Shown piece by piece: positions 11,883 to 23,303 of a stretch of DNA of 64,000 bases. A model generated the notes under the pieces. That model worked only from the letters and a program-made list of their open reading frames with translations, was not told where the DNA came from and did no database searches. The stretch is from NCBI GenBank assembly GCA_026120185.1, contig JANUWF010001188.1, positions 124,001 through 188,000 of the forward strand, written 5' to 3'. Source of the stretch: Voacanga thouarsii (Eukaryota > Streptophyta > Magnoliopsida > Gentianales > Apocynaceae). Each line of letters begins with the position of its first letter. The stretch's first letter is position 1. The position numbers and the translations under genes are program-made.

Positions 11883-12591
11883 TCAAAGTTCTTCTTTACC
11901 TTATTTTTCTCTTCATTTTGATTTTCTATATTTAGTAAAAGTAGTTTATTCTCTGTACATAATATTTCAGCATTTTATTATTTCACTTTCAGCACTTTAG
12001 TACTTTATTTTAATTTATCTTACTTATTTGGTGATTATCTTTGGCTAAATGTAGAAACCTATAATTTTCTTATTGAATGATCTTTTCTTCTTGCTAAAAC
12101 ATTGACCATCGATTTACTTGGGGATTATTACTTTAATTCTTCTCTCTTTACTATTATCTTTAGTCCCATTGCATGCATGCACATTGCATACTATTTTGGC
12201 CAATGAGGACATTGTCTATTTTAAGTATGAGGGAGAGATTAGAGTATACTCTTTACAATATTATTTATGGGTTTTATTCATAATTTAAAATTTGGTTTGT
12301 GAATTTTATTATTTTTTTTTGGGATATTTTCACATTTGGAATTATTATTGTTTTTCTCTTGACATGAACATTAGGAATGAGTTAATTTTGACTGCGTATT
12401 CTTAGGTAATTATGTACATTTGATGTGATATGAATTAGATCTTGACAATTTGGCTTAACTTTTTCTATTTTTAAATAAACATGATAATATTTTATTTCTT
12501 AAGATTAGATGAGAAACTTGTGATGAAATTTAAGTAATGAATTTTGACTTATTTATATTCTATGATTTTCTAACTAGTCATTGTTCTGAGT
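11883..12591 (+). other. Gypsy-2 3' untranslated region, part 1
   Basis: AT-rich sequence without a gene. A stretch at 12,200-12,240 ('aatgaggacattgtctattt', then 'gagggagag') resembles the conserved block found downstream of pol in Athila/Tat elements. Nothing else is recognised. Confidence 0.5.
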
Positions 12592-12596
12592 TTAAG

Positions 12597-14076
12597 TGAT
12601 AATGCTAAATTAGTTATATTTTTCCTAGTTATTTGAGGCTCTTTTGTGATACGTTTTGTTTAATAACTAGTCGTATTTCTTCATATTTGAGATTTTACCC
12701 TTGGAAAGGTATTTTGTTCATTATTATAGGTTTTGGGGGTAAAACAAACCAAAAACGTCGCAAAACAGAGGAGAAGCGGTACCGGCTAGGACAGAGGAAT
12801 TGGCGCCGGCCATGCACTAATGACACGAACTTTGAGGCGACAAAAAATTGTCAAAACAGAGTAGAACAGAGTGGAATCGACGCCGGCTGCATGCTGGACT
12901 ACATTGTGCGAAATTTGAGAAAAAAATCGGCAAACGAGTGGAGAACCAGAACACAACCGGCGCCGGCTCCGAGAGCCAAGGCGGCGCCGGCTGTACTCTG
13001 AGGAAAAGGCGAGATCGTGATTTTTCTACGCGATTTTTGGTAATCTGTGGAGTTTTAGTATCTTCCAACTTCTACTCAGCCAAGAACATTACACCAACGA
13101 GTTTAGGCACTTCTCAAGCCTATAAATAGATGGAAAACACAAAGGAAAAGGAGAGAATTCATTGATCATCACAAAAAAATCACTCAAATCAAAGGAGAAA
13201 TTCTTCAATTCAATGAGGGTTGAGCAAAAAGATCTTCAAAGGAAGAAAAAGGAGGCTTGTCATTGAGTGCTTTCTTTTACTTTGTTTTCTTTTTCTTGAA
13301 CAATGATATGTTAATTGTTTTATTATAATTCGACATTGTTTTAGATATTCATGATTTTTAGAGTTGATTGATCTTTTGATTAATTGATTGTTACTCTTGG
13401 TATTTAATTACTTAGGTTGATTACGAGATTGATTGATTGTTTCTTTCCATTGACTTACTTGGGAAAGGGGTTGATGGAGGTTTCAATTTGATTAATTTCA
13501 TATTTTTTATCTCTTAACTTGCTTGAAAAATGGGTTAATTACTAAGAACTGGCAATTAAAGGTTAATTGATGTCTGCCAGAGTATGGATTCACTGGTTAA
13601 TTTCATGTTTTAAATTTGCCAGAGTATGAAAATTTAATCAAATGATTGTGTTTAATGCATCTTTTAGGTGAATTAGTTGAGACAGAGTATGTGATGCTAA
13701 TTTGTCTAGAAGACAGTGATTTCATGGATTAGGAAAGTAGTAAGTCTACTTTAATCCCTCATGATGCCAAGAGAATAATTGGTTGTGATAAAGATTGGAT
13801 ACTTTAAGATCATGTTTGTCTAAATAATGGCTTGAGTTACATAATTCCATCCTTAACATGTATATATTTTATTTTATTTTGTTTTATTTTATTTTTATTT
13901 TTATTTTATTTTCACTTTATTGAGTCGGTTAAACAATGAAAGAGAAGTGATTAATGTATACTTGTTCCTTGAGGATCGACACTCGTTTGAACCATATGCT
14001 ATGTTAATGATGAGTACGCTTGCTCATATATGTAATAGTTTTTATATGATTTTTATACCCAAATCCAATCACATCA
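12597..14076 (+). mobile_element. Solo LTR of the Gypsy-1 family
   Basis: A 1.48-kb LTR starts TGATAATGC and ends CACATCA, with the direct repeat TTAAG on each side (12,592-12,596 and 14,077-14,081). It is collinear, in the opposite orientation, with the LTRs at 2,277-3,490 and 3,500-4,909. No internal part is present, so this is what recombination between two LTRs leaves behind. It contains a TATA-like cctataaatag (about 13,119) and several GGCGCCGGC motifs at 12,801-12,995. Confidence 0.85.
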
Positions 14077-14081
14077 TTAAG

Positions 14082-14661
14082 TATATGTGGATTCGGGCAA
14101 AAATCATGAGAGGAATGAGCAAAGTATGGTAATTGTTGAAAATCTTTCATTACACCTTTATTAAGAAATTATATTACACTGCAATAGTAAGAAAATGAGA
14201 GTAAAAGGTAATGTAAAAGTTGAAAATCTTTCATTTTATTTTTATTAAGCAATTACATTGCCCCTCAAATGTTAGCATATAGACCAATCTTTTGTTTACT
14301 ACTTAGACTGCAGTAGCGTTTGGAAGTTAGAAAACTTAAGTAACTCATCATTCCCTACTTATATGAATCACTTGAGTCATATTCTGGACTTGGGAAATGG
14401 GATGACACTTATTGAATAGATATAGACTTGTTTAATCTAACTTCGATAGCTTTGGTTTTATCTATTCACATATATGTATTTACACAAGTTTAGCCTTGTT
14501 GAATGAACTTGAACTGAATTTTCATCTCAATAGAAAACGAATATTTTTGCATAATAGTCATTGTTGCCAAGAATCTACTCTTGATAAACATGCTTTTTGC
14601 TTGAAACTTTTTTATTGTGAATATTTGGTTAAGGACAAACAAAAACTTAAGTGTGGGAGAG
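14082..14661 (+). other. Gypsy-2 3' untranslated region, part 2, and PPT
   Basis: This is the continuation of the Gypsy-2 tail after the solo LTR. Two similar segments, 'gttgaaaatctttcatt', lie near 14,134 and 14,219. The purine-rich stretch gtgtgggagag (14,651-14,661) directly before the 3' LTR is the polypurine tract that primes plus-strand DNA. The open frames here have no recognisable product. Confidence 0.6.
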
Positions 14662-16201
14662 TGATATTTGAGCATTGTATGTAAAATATGCACAACATTT
14701 GAGGTTTAAATCCTTTAAATTTATTATAGATGGCTATTTATCTCCCCCCATTTATCCTTATCTGATGCAGAAGAAGAAAATTGAAACGAGAGTAGAATTC
14801 AAGGAGAAAAAGATTAGAAAAGAGCAACATGGAAAACATATGGCGTCGTCACTATCATTTTGCACATGGCCGTGCAGAACCAAAAGGTCAAGAGTCAAGA
14901 ATCTGGAGGTCCATGGCATTATACATCCCACGGTGCACGGCACTGTACATGTCCAGAAGTCAGAAGTGCTAAGGATCTTGAAGTTCGACGGTGCCGTGCA
15001 ATACCTTAGTCATGGAGCCTTGCATATTTCTAGCACACAAAGACTTTAAGAGCCGTGACGTCACAGATGACACCCTGTTTTGCAGATTTCAAGTGTTTTG
15101 ACTACGCAATGTATACTTCTCTCCTTTGAAGATAGGCAGAGAGAGGCAAGAGAAAACACAAGATAACTATACAAAAATCCTTGAAATCACAAAAGAAGGC
15201 CTAGAAGAGAGGATCCTAGGTGAAATGAAAAGGAAAAAGGGGCACCCAAAAGAAGATTGTAAATAAGAAGAAAGATCCTTGTCTATGAGTTCTTCTTTTT
15301 AATTCTCTATAATTTGTCTTTGTTGTTGAAATTATTTGATTTGAGTTGTAATTAAAGAGTTGTACTCTATGTTACTCTTGTATTTGATTGTTATTTGCCC
15401 TATTATTATCTATTTTGAGTAATTTATCACTTGGGCTTTGTTGATTGGATTGAATTTTCGAGTAATATTCTTATATTGAACTTAAGAAAGAATGTATAAC
15501 ATGGGTTCTCTTCTATTTTGATCCAATAGATTTCTTTTCCCTTTGATAAACTTGAGAAAGGATTTAGGAGATTTATAACTTGGTGATTGGTTATTAGGGT
15601 CATCTAGAGATAGGGATTCTTTAGCTTTTTGGCTTGGGTTTTAATTTCCCAAACTTTATGCATCCTTGGGTCTAATTCATGTGAATAGAGATATTGTTGG
15701 GTTGGGTTCAAGAGTAGTTGATTCATTATTTGAGGAGTGAATTTCAATTTATTTGGAAAATTTTTGCCAATACATGAATTAGATATTAATTGGTTGAATG
15801 GTAGTTGGTGTTTGGAAATAAATAGGGATTTCTCTTTAATTGTATGGCTAATCCCTTTTCCTTACTTTACTTTTGCCTTGGTGATATTTTATTTTTGTCT
15901 TAAAAATTAGGTATATCTTTCTTTGTGATACTCTTGGCCGCTTGATTTGTGATAGTTAGTTGCTTATATTTCCTTATTTTGATTGATTGGACAATGAAAC
16001 TTATTAGAAAGGAGTAATAGTTAGCTTCCTTTTCTTAGAATCTTCGATACTTACCAACCATAGTCTATACTATATGATAGGTATACTTTCTAAATTATGT
16101 GTATGTGAGTTAAATTAGTATTTTATTTTAAAACCTTGCTAAGTGTTAGATTTATCTTATTTACATTGCGTAAACAACACACCTAAGCACATCCATCAAC
16201 A
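14662..16201 (+). mobile_element. Gypsy-2 3' LTR
   Basis: It starts TGATATTTGAGC after the PPT and ends CCATCAACA, followed by the TSD ATGCT. It is about 1.54 kb and collinear with the 5' LTR, with many substitutions and small indels between them. Confidence 0.85.
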
Positions 16202-16606
16202 ATGCTTCTGACCATTTCCATCAATGTTCTATTTCTTCTCTCAGCTATTCTATTCTTCTGGGAAGTCCCATGTGCAGCTGAGATACTATTTTTTATTGTG
16301 CCAAGTAGTCCTTGAATTCACCAAGAAGATATTGTCCACCATGGTTTGATCTTAGCTTCTTGATTAGTTTATCTATTTGACGCTCCACTTCAGCCTTAAA
16401 CTCATTAAATTTATCAAAGGATTCAAACTTCTGCATTATCAAGTAAATAGAACCAAAGCACGTATGATCATCCAAGAAAGTAATAAAGTATTTATATTCT
16501 CCTCTAGCTAGTACAGACATAGGACCATAAACATCAATATGAATTCACTCAAGTATTTCCTTGACTCTTATCGCATTTTTAGTAAAGGACCTTTTGGTCA
16601 TTTTAC
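16202..16606 (-). pseudogene. Copia-1 integrase core
   Basis: Read on the minus strand this is a copia integrase (rve) core. Pieces are 'MTKR' (about 16,600), 'GPMSVLARGEYKYFITFLDD' (the first catalytic Asp region, about 16,465-16,520), 'KLRSNHGGQY' (the usual 'RSDRGGEY' with the second catalytic Asp changed to Asn) and 'RIAERRNRTLMEMVRSI' (16,206-16,255). The open part is 16,293-16,520. It joins 4,910-5,655 once Gypsy-2 is removed, and 21,890-22,370 once Gypsy-3 is removed. Loss of the second Asp means it could not act even without the insertions. Confidence 0.8.
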
Positions 16607-17732
16607 TGATATGATTTTGAGAAGCTCCAAAATTGTAGATTGAACTCAAAATAAGAACCCTAACAAACTCACACACAAGAACACCAAAATGCAAGCAAAT
16701 TAACACACTTGTGATAATGTGAATCTATCCTACTCCAAAAACACCTTAACACCCTAATCTAACTAGGGATTAAGACACTAAGGATAAGAATTTGAAGGCA
16801 CCTAACACAATTCTATCAAAAACACTAGGCAACCTAGTACATAAGAATAGAGATAAAGTTGATATTATACCTTAAGATTTAGAGACAAGATCAAATGAAG
16901 GACTAAATCCTTTGATCTAATCTTGATGTTTAATGGACATCACCCAAGAGGATCACCTTTTCCAAAACTCTCAAAGAGTTTTTGAACTTACAATCTCATA
17001 TACCTCCAAAGGTCTTCTTTACAATGTTATAATAGCATATATATAGATATCTTGTCTTAACTACTTTGTAAATATTACAAAATGATCCAAAAAATAGCTA
17101 AAAAATGTTCGAGGTTCGGATCCAGAACAAGATTGGCACTGGGTAGGCATCCAAGTAACGGCACCAGGTACATTCTGGAGGAACAGTACCCATTCACCAA
17201 AAAGTCATAATAAAAAAGAGGCCTTTTCCAATACATAGCCGACACCAAGTCGGGCTAGTAGGGTCAGTGCCGGGTCCATTCTGCTGGAACCATGCGCGAG
17301 TTAAAAAGTTGAGGAATTTTATAGATCACAACCGGCGCTAGTTGGTCGATCTGGGCCGGCATTGGGTAGACTCTGAGGACTCCAATTCTTGCTCTTTTAA
17401 CCTCCATTCCCTTTCCATGTGTTCTTTTAATTTTTCAAATGAAATGTTGGTCATCTTAAGCTCTCTTTGTTAGTTCTTTGGTCTTCAATCCTTGTTTCAA
17501 TATTGGCTTGATTCTCTATTTGGATTGGTGTTCCTTTTGTATTCTATTTATAACTCCCTTCACTACCCATCTCTTGACAATCTTTTTGGCTCTTGGCTTG
17601 TATGCTTGGATGGCTTGAAAATCCTTTCGAAACTTCTTGAATGTTTAATGTTCTCATGGAGATTTGAAGTAAGTCTTGACTTTTTGTCCCCCTTTTTTAG
17701 ATCTGACTTGTTGAGTGGATAGATTCCTATCA
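16607..17732 (-). mobile_element. Gypsy-3 3' LTR
   Basis: On the minus strand it runs TGATAGGAATC...ATCATATCA, about 1.13 kb, and is collinear with 20,794-21,889 (shared 'gagaagctccaaaa', 'aagaaccctaacaaactca' and the GC-rich stretch with 'gtcgggctagtaggg'). It begins right after the PPT. Confidence 0.85.
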
Positions 17733-17750
17733 TTTCTCCCTTTTTTTTGA
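17733..17750 (-). promoter_or_regulatory. Gypsy-3 polypurine tract
   Basis: On the minus strand the sequence is tcaaaaaaaagggagaaa and it directly precedes the LTR start TGATAGG. It is the primer for plus-strand DNA synthesis. Confidence 0.8.
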
Positions 17751-18123
17751 GATGATTCATCCTCGAATTGATGCGCCTTATTACTTGTATGAATTTCCCT
17801 ACATAAGATTTCAAACAAGAGAGTTTTTGTGAAAGTAAAATTTCAGGCTTTTGTTCCACAACTCCTGCCTTGTTTTGCTCTCTTCTCAACCCAAATTTTC
17901 ATTCTTATCTTACTTCGCTCTTTTTCCTTCCTCTTGTTGTTTTCACCTCTCCAAACCCAAGCTGGCACTCTTGTTTTACCTCCTTGCTCCCTCGTGTGTT
18001 ATCTCTCCTCCCTTATTTTTGCTTACATTTGGAGCTCTAATCTCTCTTTTCTTCTTTTGTTCTTCTCTCATTTTCTCTCATCTCTTGCTCTTATTTTTCC
18101 CTTTCTCGTTTTCCCCTCTCTTT

Positions 18124-18539
18124 TTATTCTCTTTTCTTTTTATCTTCCTCCCTCAAAATGTTTTGCTCTTTTACAATCTCACTTTGCGACACAGGCCAAA
18201 GTATGAATTTCTTTCCATCCTTATGCAAAGAGTAAGTGTTTTTCTTTCTATAGTGAATTACCTCCCTATCATATAGCCAAGACTTTTCCAACAATATATG
18301 CCCAACATGCATGGGAAACACATCACACATCACCTTATCTTTATATCCCTCATAACAATTGTAATCTTGACTTGTTTGTTCACCTTCACTTCACCACAAT
18401 TGTTCAACCATTGAAGCTTATAAGGTTTAGGATGTTTCAAGCCATCTATTCCCAATTCCTCCACCAATGTAGCATTAATTACATTTTTACAACTTTCTCC
18501 ATCAATAATCAAGCTATATGGTTTTCTTTGATTTGACAC
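18124..18539 (-). pseudogene. Gypsy-3 protease and post-protease segment
   Basis: Two minus-strand frames (18,330-18,539 and 18,124-18,333) read as a gypsy aspartic protease and its downstream linker. They contain 'YSLIIDGESCKNVINATLVE' (residues about 8-27; the position of the usual D-x-G-S is IDGES), 'LKHPKPYKLQWLNNCGEVKV' and 'KQVKITIV', then 'CDVFPMHVGHILLEKSWLYD' in the second frame. In complete elements RT would follow the linker. Here the sequence turns A/G-rich and reaches the PPT. The frame changes between the two pieces. The active-site region looks altered (DGES), so activity is doubtful. Confidence 0.75.
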
Positions 18540-19138
18540 CTTAAATAAAAAATATTTTCTCTCTGTAGATCCTCTTTTCTTTCAACCACACAAGCTTCAT
18601 CAATGTCCCTCATAACACCAATTAAGGTATATGGTTTCCTAAGTGTATCCCCATCTCTTTCATCCACTCTATCTCCTCTACTTGATTTGGTGTCATTTTG
18701 TAAAGTTGAACTAGATGTTTTTTTCTCACTAGTTTCACTTATTTTTATTGGATTTTGCTCCACCTCTAGCCAACTTCTATTTTTCTCCTCTTGTGGATAT
18801 GAGCTTTCTCCCACTTCATGAGTACTTGAAGCACTTTTGGAACATTCATCCATAACACGCATTTGCTTCCCCTCTACCTCATTCCTTGAATGAATTTGCT
18901 TTTCAACAAATTCTACTCTATTTTGCTCAACTCCTTCTTGTTCTTTCTCCTCTATCACTTCTAATGGGTTTGACTTATCCTTTAGAAAGAATAAAATATT
19001 GTAAAATTCCTTAGTCACCCTATTTGTTGAATTCAATGGTTCTACGTCTTCTTCTTCATTATCACTAAGCTCCTTATCAATTTCATCAACATTTTTCTCA
19101 ACTTCTTCATGTACTACTTCTTCATTTTGATCGTGCAT
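18509..19138 (-). pseudogene. Gypsy-3 gag-protease connector, acidic
   Basis: A 209-residue open frame, very rich in Glu, Asp, Lys and Ser, overlaps the protease frame at its C-terminal end. It begins 'MHDQNEEVVHEEVEKNVDEI' and has a later part 'YTLIGVMRDIDEACVVERKE'. I do not recognise a domain. By position it is the variable stretch between the gag zinc knuckle and the protease. It could be coiled-coil or disordered. It is one of the longest open frames in the element. Confidence 0.5.
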
Positions 19139-19299
19139 TCTTTGGCACTAGGTCTCATTTTCTAGCTTTTCTTCTTTCTCAATTTCTTGTAACTCATTTA
19201 TTCACTCTTTTCAATCCCTTGCTCCTCTCTATTCTTTTCCTCATATTGTTTATCCCACATCTCAAATATTTTGTTCAATCGGCTACATTGTAAACAAAA

Positions 19300-19878
19300 A
19301 GACTTCCAATGACAAGTAGGTGAAGTGTGTTCATGGTTGGAACAATACTCACAAGGGCTCACTTCACTTCATTGCAACTTATCTCTATTGTCTCAACTTT
19401 TCCTTCTTAGACAATCACATGTGTTATAGCCATAATCTCAACAAGTAGAACAAATATAATCTTGCTTCCTTCTCAATCCACTCTTGGAAGAATTTTGTGA
19501 TGCATACTTTTCTCTTGGTATAGATACTTTTGGACTTTCATATAAACGCCTATACTCCGTTTCTTTTTGCATACTACTCTTTGAATATTTTTGTGGTCCT
19601 CCAACACAAACCCCATCATTCCCATAATTTATACCCATACATCATTTTCCACTTGTGCTTGGCCCTTCATCATAGCTATCCCTATAGGATTCATTTCCAC
19701 AATCAAGTAAATTCTCATGATCACCTTCATTTCCCCAATAATCTTCTTCATAGTCATATTCATGTTCATCATATTCCCCATAATTACTTCCATTGTAACA
19801 AGACTCTTCATCATAATCATACCCTTCACTTTCACTCCAACTAGCCATTGTGAATTTCCTTTTAAGAGAAGTACCCAC
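19300..19878 (-). pseudogene. Gypsy-3 gag N-terminus and zinc knuckle
   Basis: The minus-strand frame 19,642-19,878 starts 'MGTSLKRKFTMASWSESEGY' and continues as an acidic, Tyr- and Asn-rich protein. Downstream frames (19,438-19,638) lead to a zinc knuckle of the form C-x2-C-x4-H-x4-C ('CEYCSNHEHTSPTC', about 19,312-19,353), the nucleic-acid-binding motif of gag. The conserved capsid domain (Retrotrans_gag) is not seen between the start and the knuckle, so gag is internally shortened. Stops lie between the pieces. Confidence 0.6.
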
Positions 19879-20778
19879 AAAATTTAAGTAGAAAACACAA
19901 GAGAATTCCTCACTTCACTCCCTCACATGTTTACACTAAATATTTAGTAGTTATTCTTCACTCGTGTTTGCACTCTTCTTGACTTTTGTAAAATGAGCTC
20001 ACTCTCTTGCCTTTTTTAATTTCTTAATTCCACACTCAAGTTCTTCCCAACTCTTTTCCACTTCAAATGATTTAGTTCTACTAATCAAGTTAACTAAATT
20101 CTAAAGAATATGAAATAAAGGTATCTTAAAGGCAATTTATCAAACACTTAGTGTGCAATAAGGAAGATGCATGGATTTCAAAGAGTTGTTACACTAAGTA
20201 ATGCTATCTCAACCTCAATCACAATTTAGCAATTAACAATCATTTAAATGCCCTTTATTAAACAAATTATTCATCATACTTCATGAATGGAAGCTTTGAT
20301 AGTTAAGTATGAGCAATTACAATTCATTGGGACAATATATCAAACACATTGAATGCAATCTCGTAGCTCAATGTTATATAGCAAATTTCAGCTAGGTTTT
20401 GGCTCCACATCAACAAATTTTTACACCAAAAGACTCCTCAAAAATCAATATACCATATAGGGTCAAAATAGTAACATTTTCATGGAACAATTTTAAGTTT
20501 TTGACTTACAAACATAGTAAGGAATATAGTTACGGGAATAACAATTTTTGAAGCAATGTGAGCTTCAAATCAACAATTTTCTATGCCAAAATATTCCTCA
20601 AACATTATACCAACATATAGGATTAATTTAGTATCAAGTTCATGGCATAATCTTGAGTTTCAAGCATTCCAAAATGGCAAGAGAAAAAGTGGCGAAAATT
20701 GAAAATACTCAACAAATCTTGAAGAAGATTGTACCTTAGCCTAAAGAAAATTGGTTAATTAGAATCAATACAATACAA

Positions 20779-20790
20779 GCTCTGATACCA
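20779..20790 (-). promoter_or_regulatory. Gypsy-3 primer-binding site (tRNA-iMet)
   Basis: The minus strand reads TGGTATCAGAGC, an exact match to the complement of initiator Met tRNA, three bases after the LTR end at 20,794. Confidence 0.9.
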
Positions 20791-20793
20791 CTT

Positions 20794-21889
20794 TGATGTG
20801 ATCTTGAGAAGCTCCAAAAATGTGGACTGAACTTAAAACAAGAACCCTAACAAACTCATATACAAGAACACAAAAGTGCAAGCAAATTAACACTCTTTTG
20901 ATAATATGAATCTATCATACTTTAAAGACACCTTAACACCCTAATCTAACTAGAGATTAGAACACCAAGGATATGAATTTAAAGGCACCTAACATAATCC
21001 TATCAAACACACTAGGCAACCTAGCACATAATAATAGAGATGAAGTTGAGATTATCCCTTAAGATTTAGAGACAAGATCAAAGGTGGCATAATATTTAAT
21101 GGATATTACCCAAGAGGATCACCCTCTCTAAAACTCTCAAAGAGTTCTTGAACTCACAATTTCATATACCTCCAAAGGTTCTTCTTTACAATGTTATAAT
21201 AGCATATAAATAGATGTCTTACCGTAACTACTTTGTAAATATTACAAAATAACCTTAAAAATAGCTAAAAAATGTCAAGGGTTCGGATCCAGAATGGGGC
21301 TGCCGGGTAGGCCTCCTAAGTACGGTGCCGAGTACATTCTAGAAGAATAATACCCGTTCACAAAAAAGTCGGAATCAAAATGAGGCCTTTTTCAGTACAC
21401 AACCGGAGCCATGTCGGGCTAGTAGGGCCGGCGCCAGGTCTATTCTACTGGAACAGTGCGAGCGTCAAAATGTTGAGAAATTTTGCATATCACAGCCGAT
21501 GCTTGGTCGGTCTATCTAGGCCAGCGCTGGGTAAACTCTGGGCACTCCAATTCTTGCTCCTTTAACCTTCATTCCCTTTCCATGTATTCCCTTAATTTTT
21601 CAAATGAAATGTTGATCGTCTCCTTGTTTGTTCTTTAGTCTTCAATCCTTGTTTTAATGATAGCTTGATTCTCCACCTTGATTATTGTTCCTTTTATATT
21701 CTATTTATAGCTTCTTTCACTACCCATCTCTTGACAATCTTTTTTGCTCTTTGCTTGTATGCTTGAATGGCTTGAAAATCCTTCCGAAACTTCTTGAATG
21801 TTGAATATTCTCATGGAGATTTGAAGCAAGTCTTGACTTTCCACGCCTCTTTTTTAGATATGCCTTATTGTGTGGATAGATTCCTATCG
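20794..21889 (-). mobile_element. Gypsy-3 5' LTR
   Basis: It is about 1.10 kb and collinear with 16,607-17,732. On the minus strand it should begin TGATAGG but begins CGATAGG, a single change in the terminal dinucleotide. The next plus-strand bases are the TSD TTTAC. Confidence 0.85.
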
Positions 21890-22370
21890 TTTACTCATAA
21901 GATAAGATTTACACTGAGGTCATTCTTCCAATTTCAAGAATCTAAAGACCCATTTTGGATTAATCTCTAAATCTGATTAGGATTTATATGTCCCAATCTT
22001 AAGTGTCGTAAATGTGAATTATTTGATATAGTCTTTTTCTTCTTATTATTAGGTTTAGTTTGAGTATTATTTATTTGAAGACTAATAGAATTGATATAGA
22101 AAAGATTACCGTACATGTTTCCAGAATAAATAATTTTTCCATCTCTACTGATTGAAACACTAGAATGGAAAGAAATAGAATATTCCTAATTAATCAATCT
22201 CAAAATAGAAATCATATATTTTTTTAAAATTGGAAACATGTAAAATGTCTTTTAATATTAAAATGCTATTACAATCAAATAAAAGTTCCAAGTCTTCCAC
22301 TGCTTTGGCCCATATTTGCGCTTCGTTACTTACTCAAAGTTTATACTCTCCTCTAGTGAGCCTCCGTATC
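21890..22370 (-). pseudogene. Copia-1 GAG-pre-integrase and protease C-terminal part
   Basis: On the minus strand, about 21,930-22,000 reads 'HLRLGHINPNQI*RLIQNGS', the GAG-pre-integrase signature. The part to 22,370 reads, with frame changes, as the segment between protease and integrase ('VEDLELLFDCNS', 'ILKDILHVSNFKK'-like). It sits between Gypsy-3 and the hAT-type insertion and joins 16,606 on one side and 23,304 on the other. Stops are frequent. Confidence 0.75.
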
Positions 22371-23303
22371 TAAGGTTGCTCAAAGGACTCAAGAATAACC
22401 GAACTGATTTGAATAACCAGACTAAAAAGAACCAGAACCCAAAATATCATTGACTTTTGATTTTTTTTTTCGAATCAAACTGTTTCAAAATTTTTTATAT
22501 AATATCTATACCGAGAACTATTTCGATCCGTATGAAATCGTCCTAAATTGTACCAAATCGAAAAATCGAAACTACAACTGAATATATATAGTCATTTAGA
22601 CATAAATATATATATATATATATATAAAGTATATTTAAAAAGAATAATAATGGTGATTCTAATTATATACATAGTATATAATAGATTTTATAGTATATTA
22701 TATCATATATATAATATGTATATATAGATTATATAGTATAGTATCATATGGTATATATAGATTATATAGGTAGATTATATAGAATGTTATTAACTATAAA
22801 TAAATAAATAAATATATAATATAAGTAGATTATATAGATTAGTATATAATAGATTACATAGTATATTATATGTACATTAGATTATATCTATATTATGTAT
22901 ATATAGATTATATAGTATAGTATTATATGGTATATTTGGATTATATAAATTATTATATAAAGTGTCATAGAGGTTATTTCAATTTTATTTTAGAATTTTG
23001 TTTATATTAAAATTTGAGTATTATTAGCATGTACTTTTCAATTTTGTGGATAACAACATTTTTTATTTTTTTTTGTGAAAGATGTTCAAAAATATTTGAA
23101 AATCGAATTGGAATAGTTTTTGTTCCATTAGAACCAAAGATCCAAATTTCATATCGTCTTGTCCCGAAATTAAAAATATATATCCCGTCCTGTTTCAAAA
23201 TTTTGATTCGGGACTAGTACTAAGAATATGAAAGAATCGAAATTTCGAGACAGTATTGGAGATTTCTAAATCCCCGAACTTTCTCGAACCGTGAGCACCC
23301 CTA
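22371..23303. mobile_element. Non-autonomous hAT-type element with 8-bp TSD
   Basis: The 933-bp insertion has imperfect terminal inverted repeats TAAGGTTGCTCA and TAGGGGTGCTCA (the second read on the minus strand), flanked by the direct repeat TCCGTATC (22,363-22,370 and 23,304-23,311). TIRs starting TAGGGGTG with an 8-bp TSD are typical of plant hAT elements. The centre is extremely AT-rich, with repeated 'tatatagattatatag' units. No transposase frame is seen. It interrupts the Copia-1 protease. Confidence 0.85.

Larger units (their letters stand above)
5656..16201 (+). mobile_element. Gypsy-2: complete, decayed Athila/Tat-type element
   Basis: It is a plus-strand LTR retrotransposon with two related LTRs (5,656-7,260 and 14,662-16,201), a tRNA-Asp-type PBS, protease, RT, RNase H and integrase in gypsy order, and a GTGTGGGAGAG polypurine tract before the 3' LTR. 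The TSD ATGCT is at 5,651-5,655 and 16,202-16,206. On both sides the flank is the same copia integrase gene on the minus strand, so the insertion is clear. A solo LTR of another family (12,597-14,076) sits in its 3' untranslated part. All coding domains carry stops or frameshifts, and the two LTRs differ a lot, so it is old. Confidence 0.85.
16607..21889 (-). mobile_element. Gypsy-3: gag-protease-only LTR element
   Basis: It is a minus-strand element with LTRs at 20,794-21,889 (5') and 16,607-17,732 (3'), a tRNA-iMet PBS, a PPT, and the TSD TTTAC (16,602-16,606 and 21,890-21,894). Both flanks belong to Copia-1. The internal part is about 3.06 kb and codes only for gag-like and protease segments. 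Between the protease and the PPT there are under 0.6 kb, so RT, RNase H and integrase are absent. It must have used enzymes supplied by a related gypsy element. Confidence 0.8.

Noticed and set aside
17829..18276. Hydrophobic frames of 125 and 141 codons, membrane-protein-like
   Set aside because: They are the antisense of the A/G-rich tail of the Gypsy-3 protease region; T/C-rich DNA always reads as Leu/Phe/Ser.
19530..19844. His-rich plus-strand frame of 104 codons
   Set aside because: It is antisense to the acidic gag start of Gypsy-3; the His/Asn text comes from complementary GAT/GAA-rich codons.
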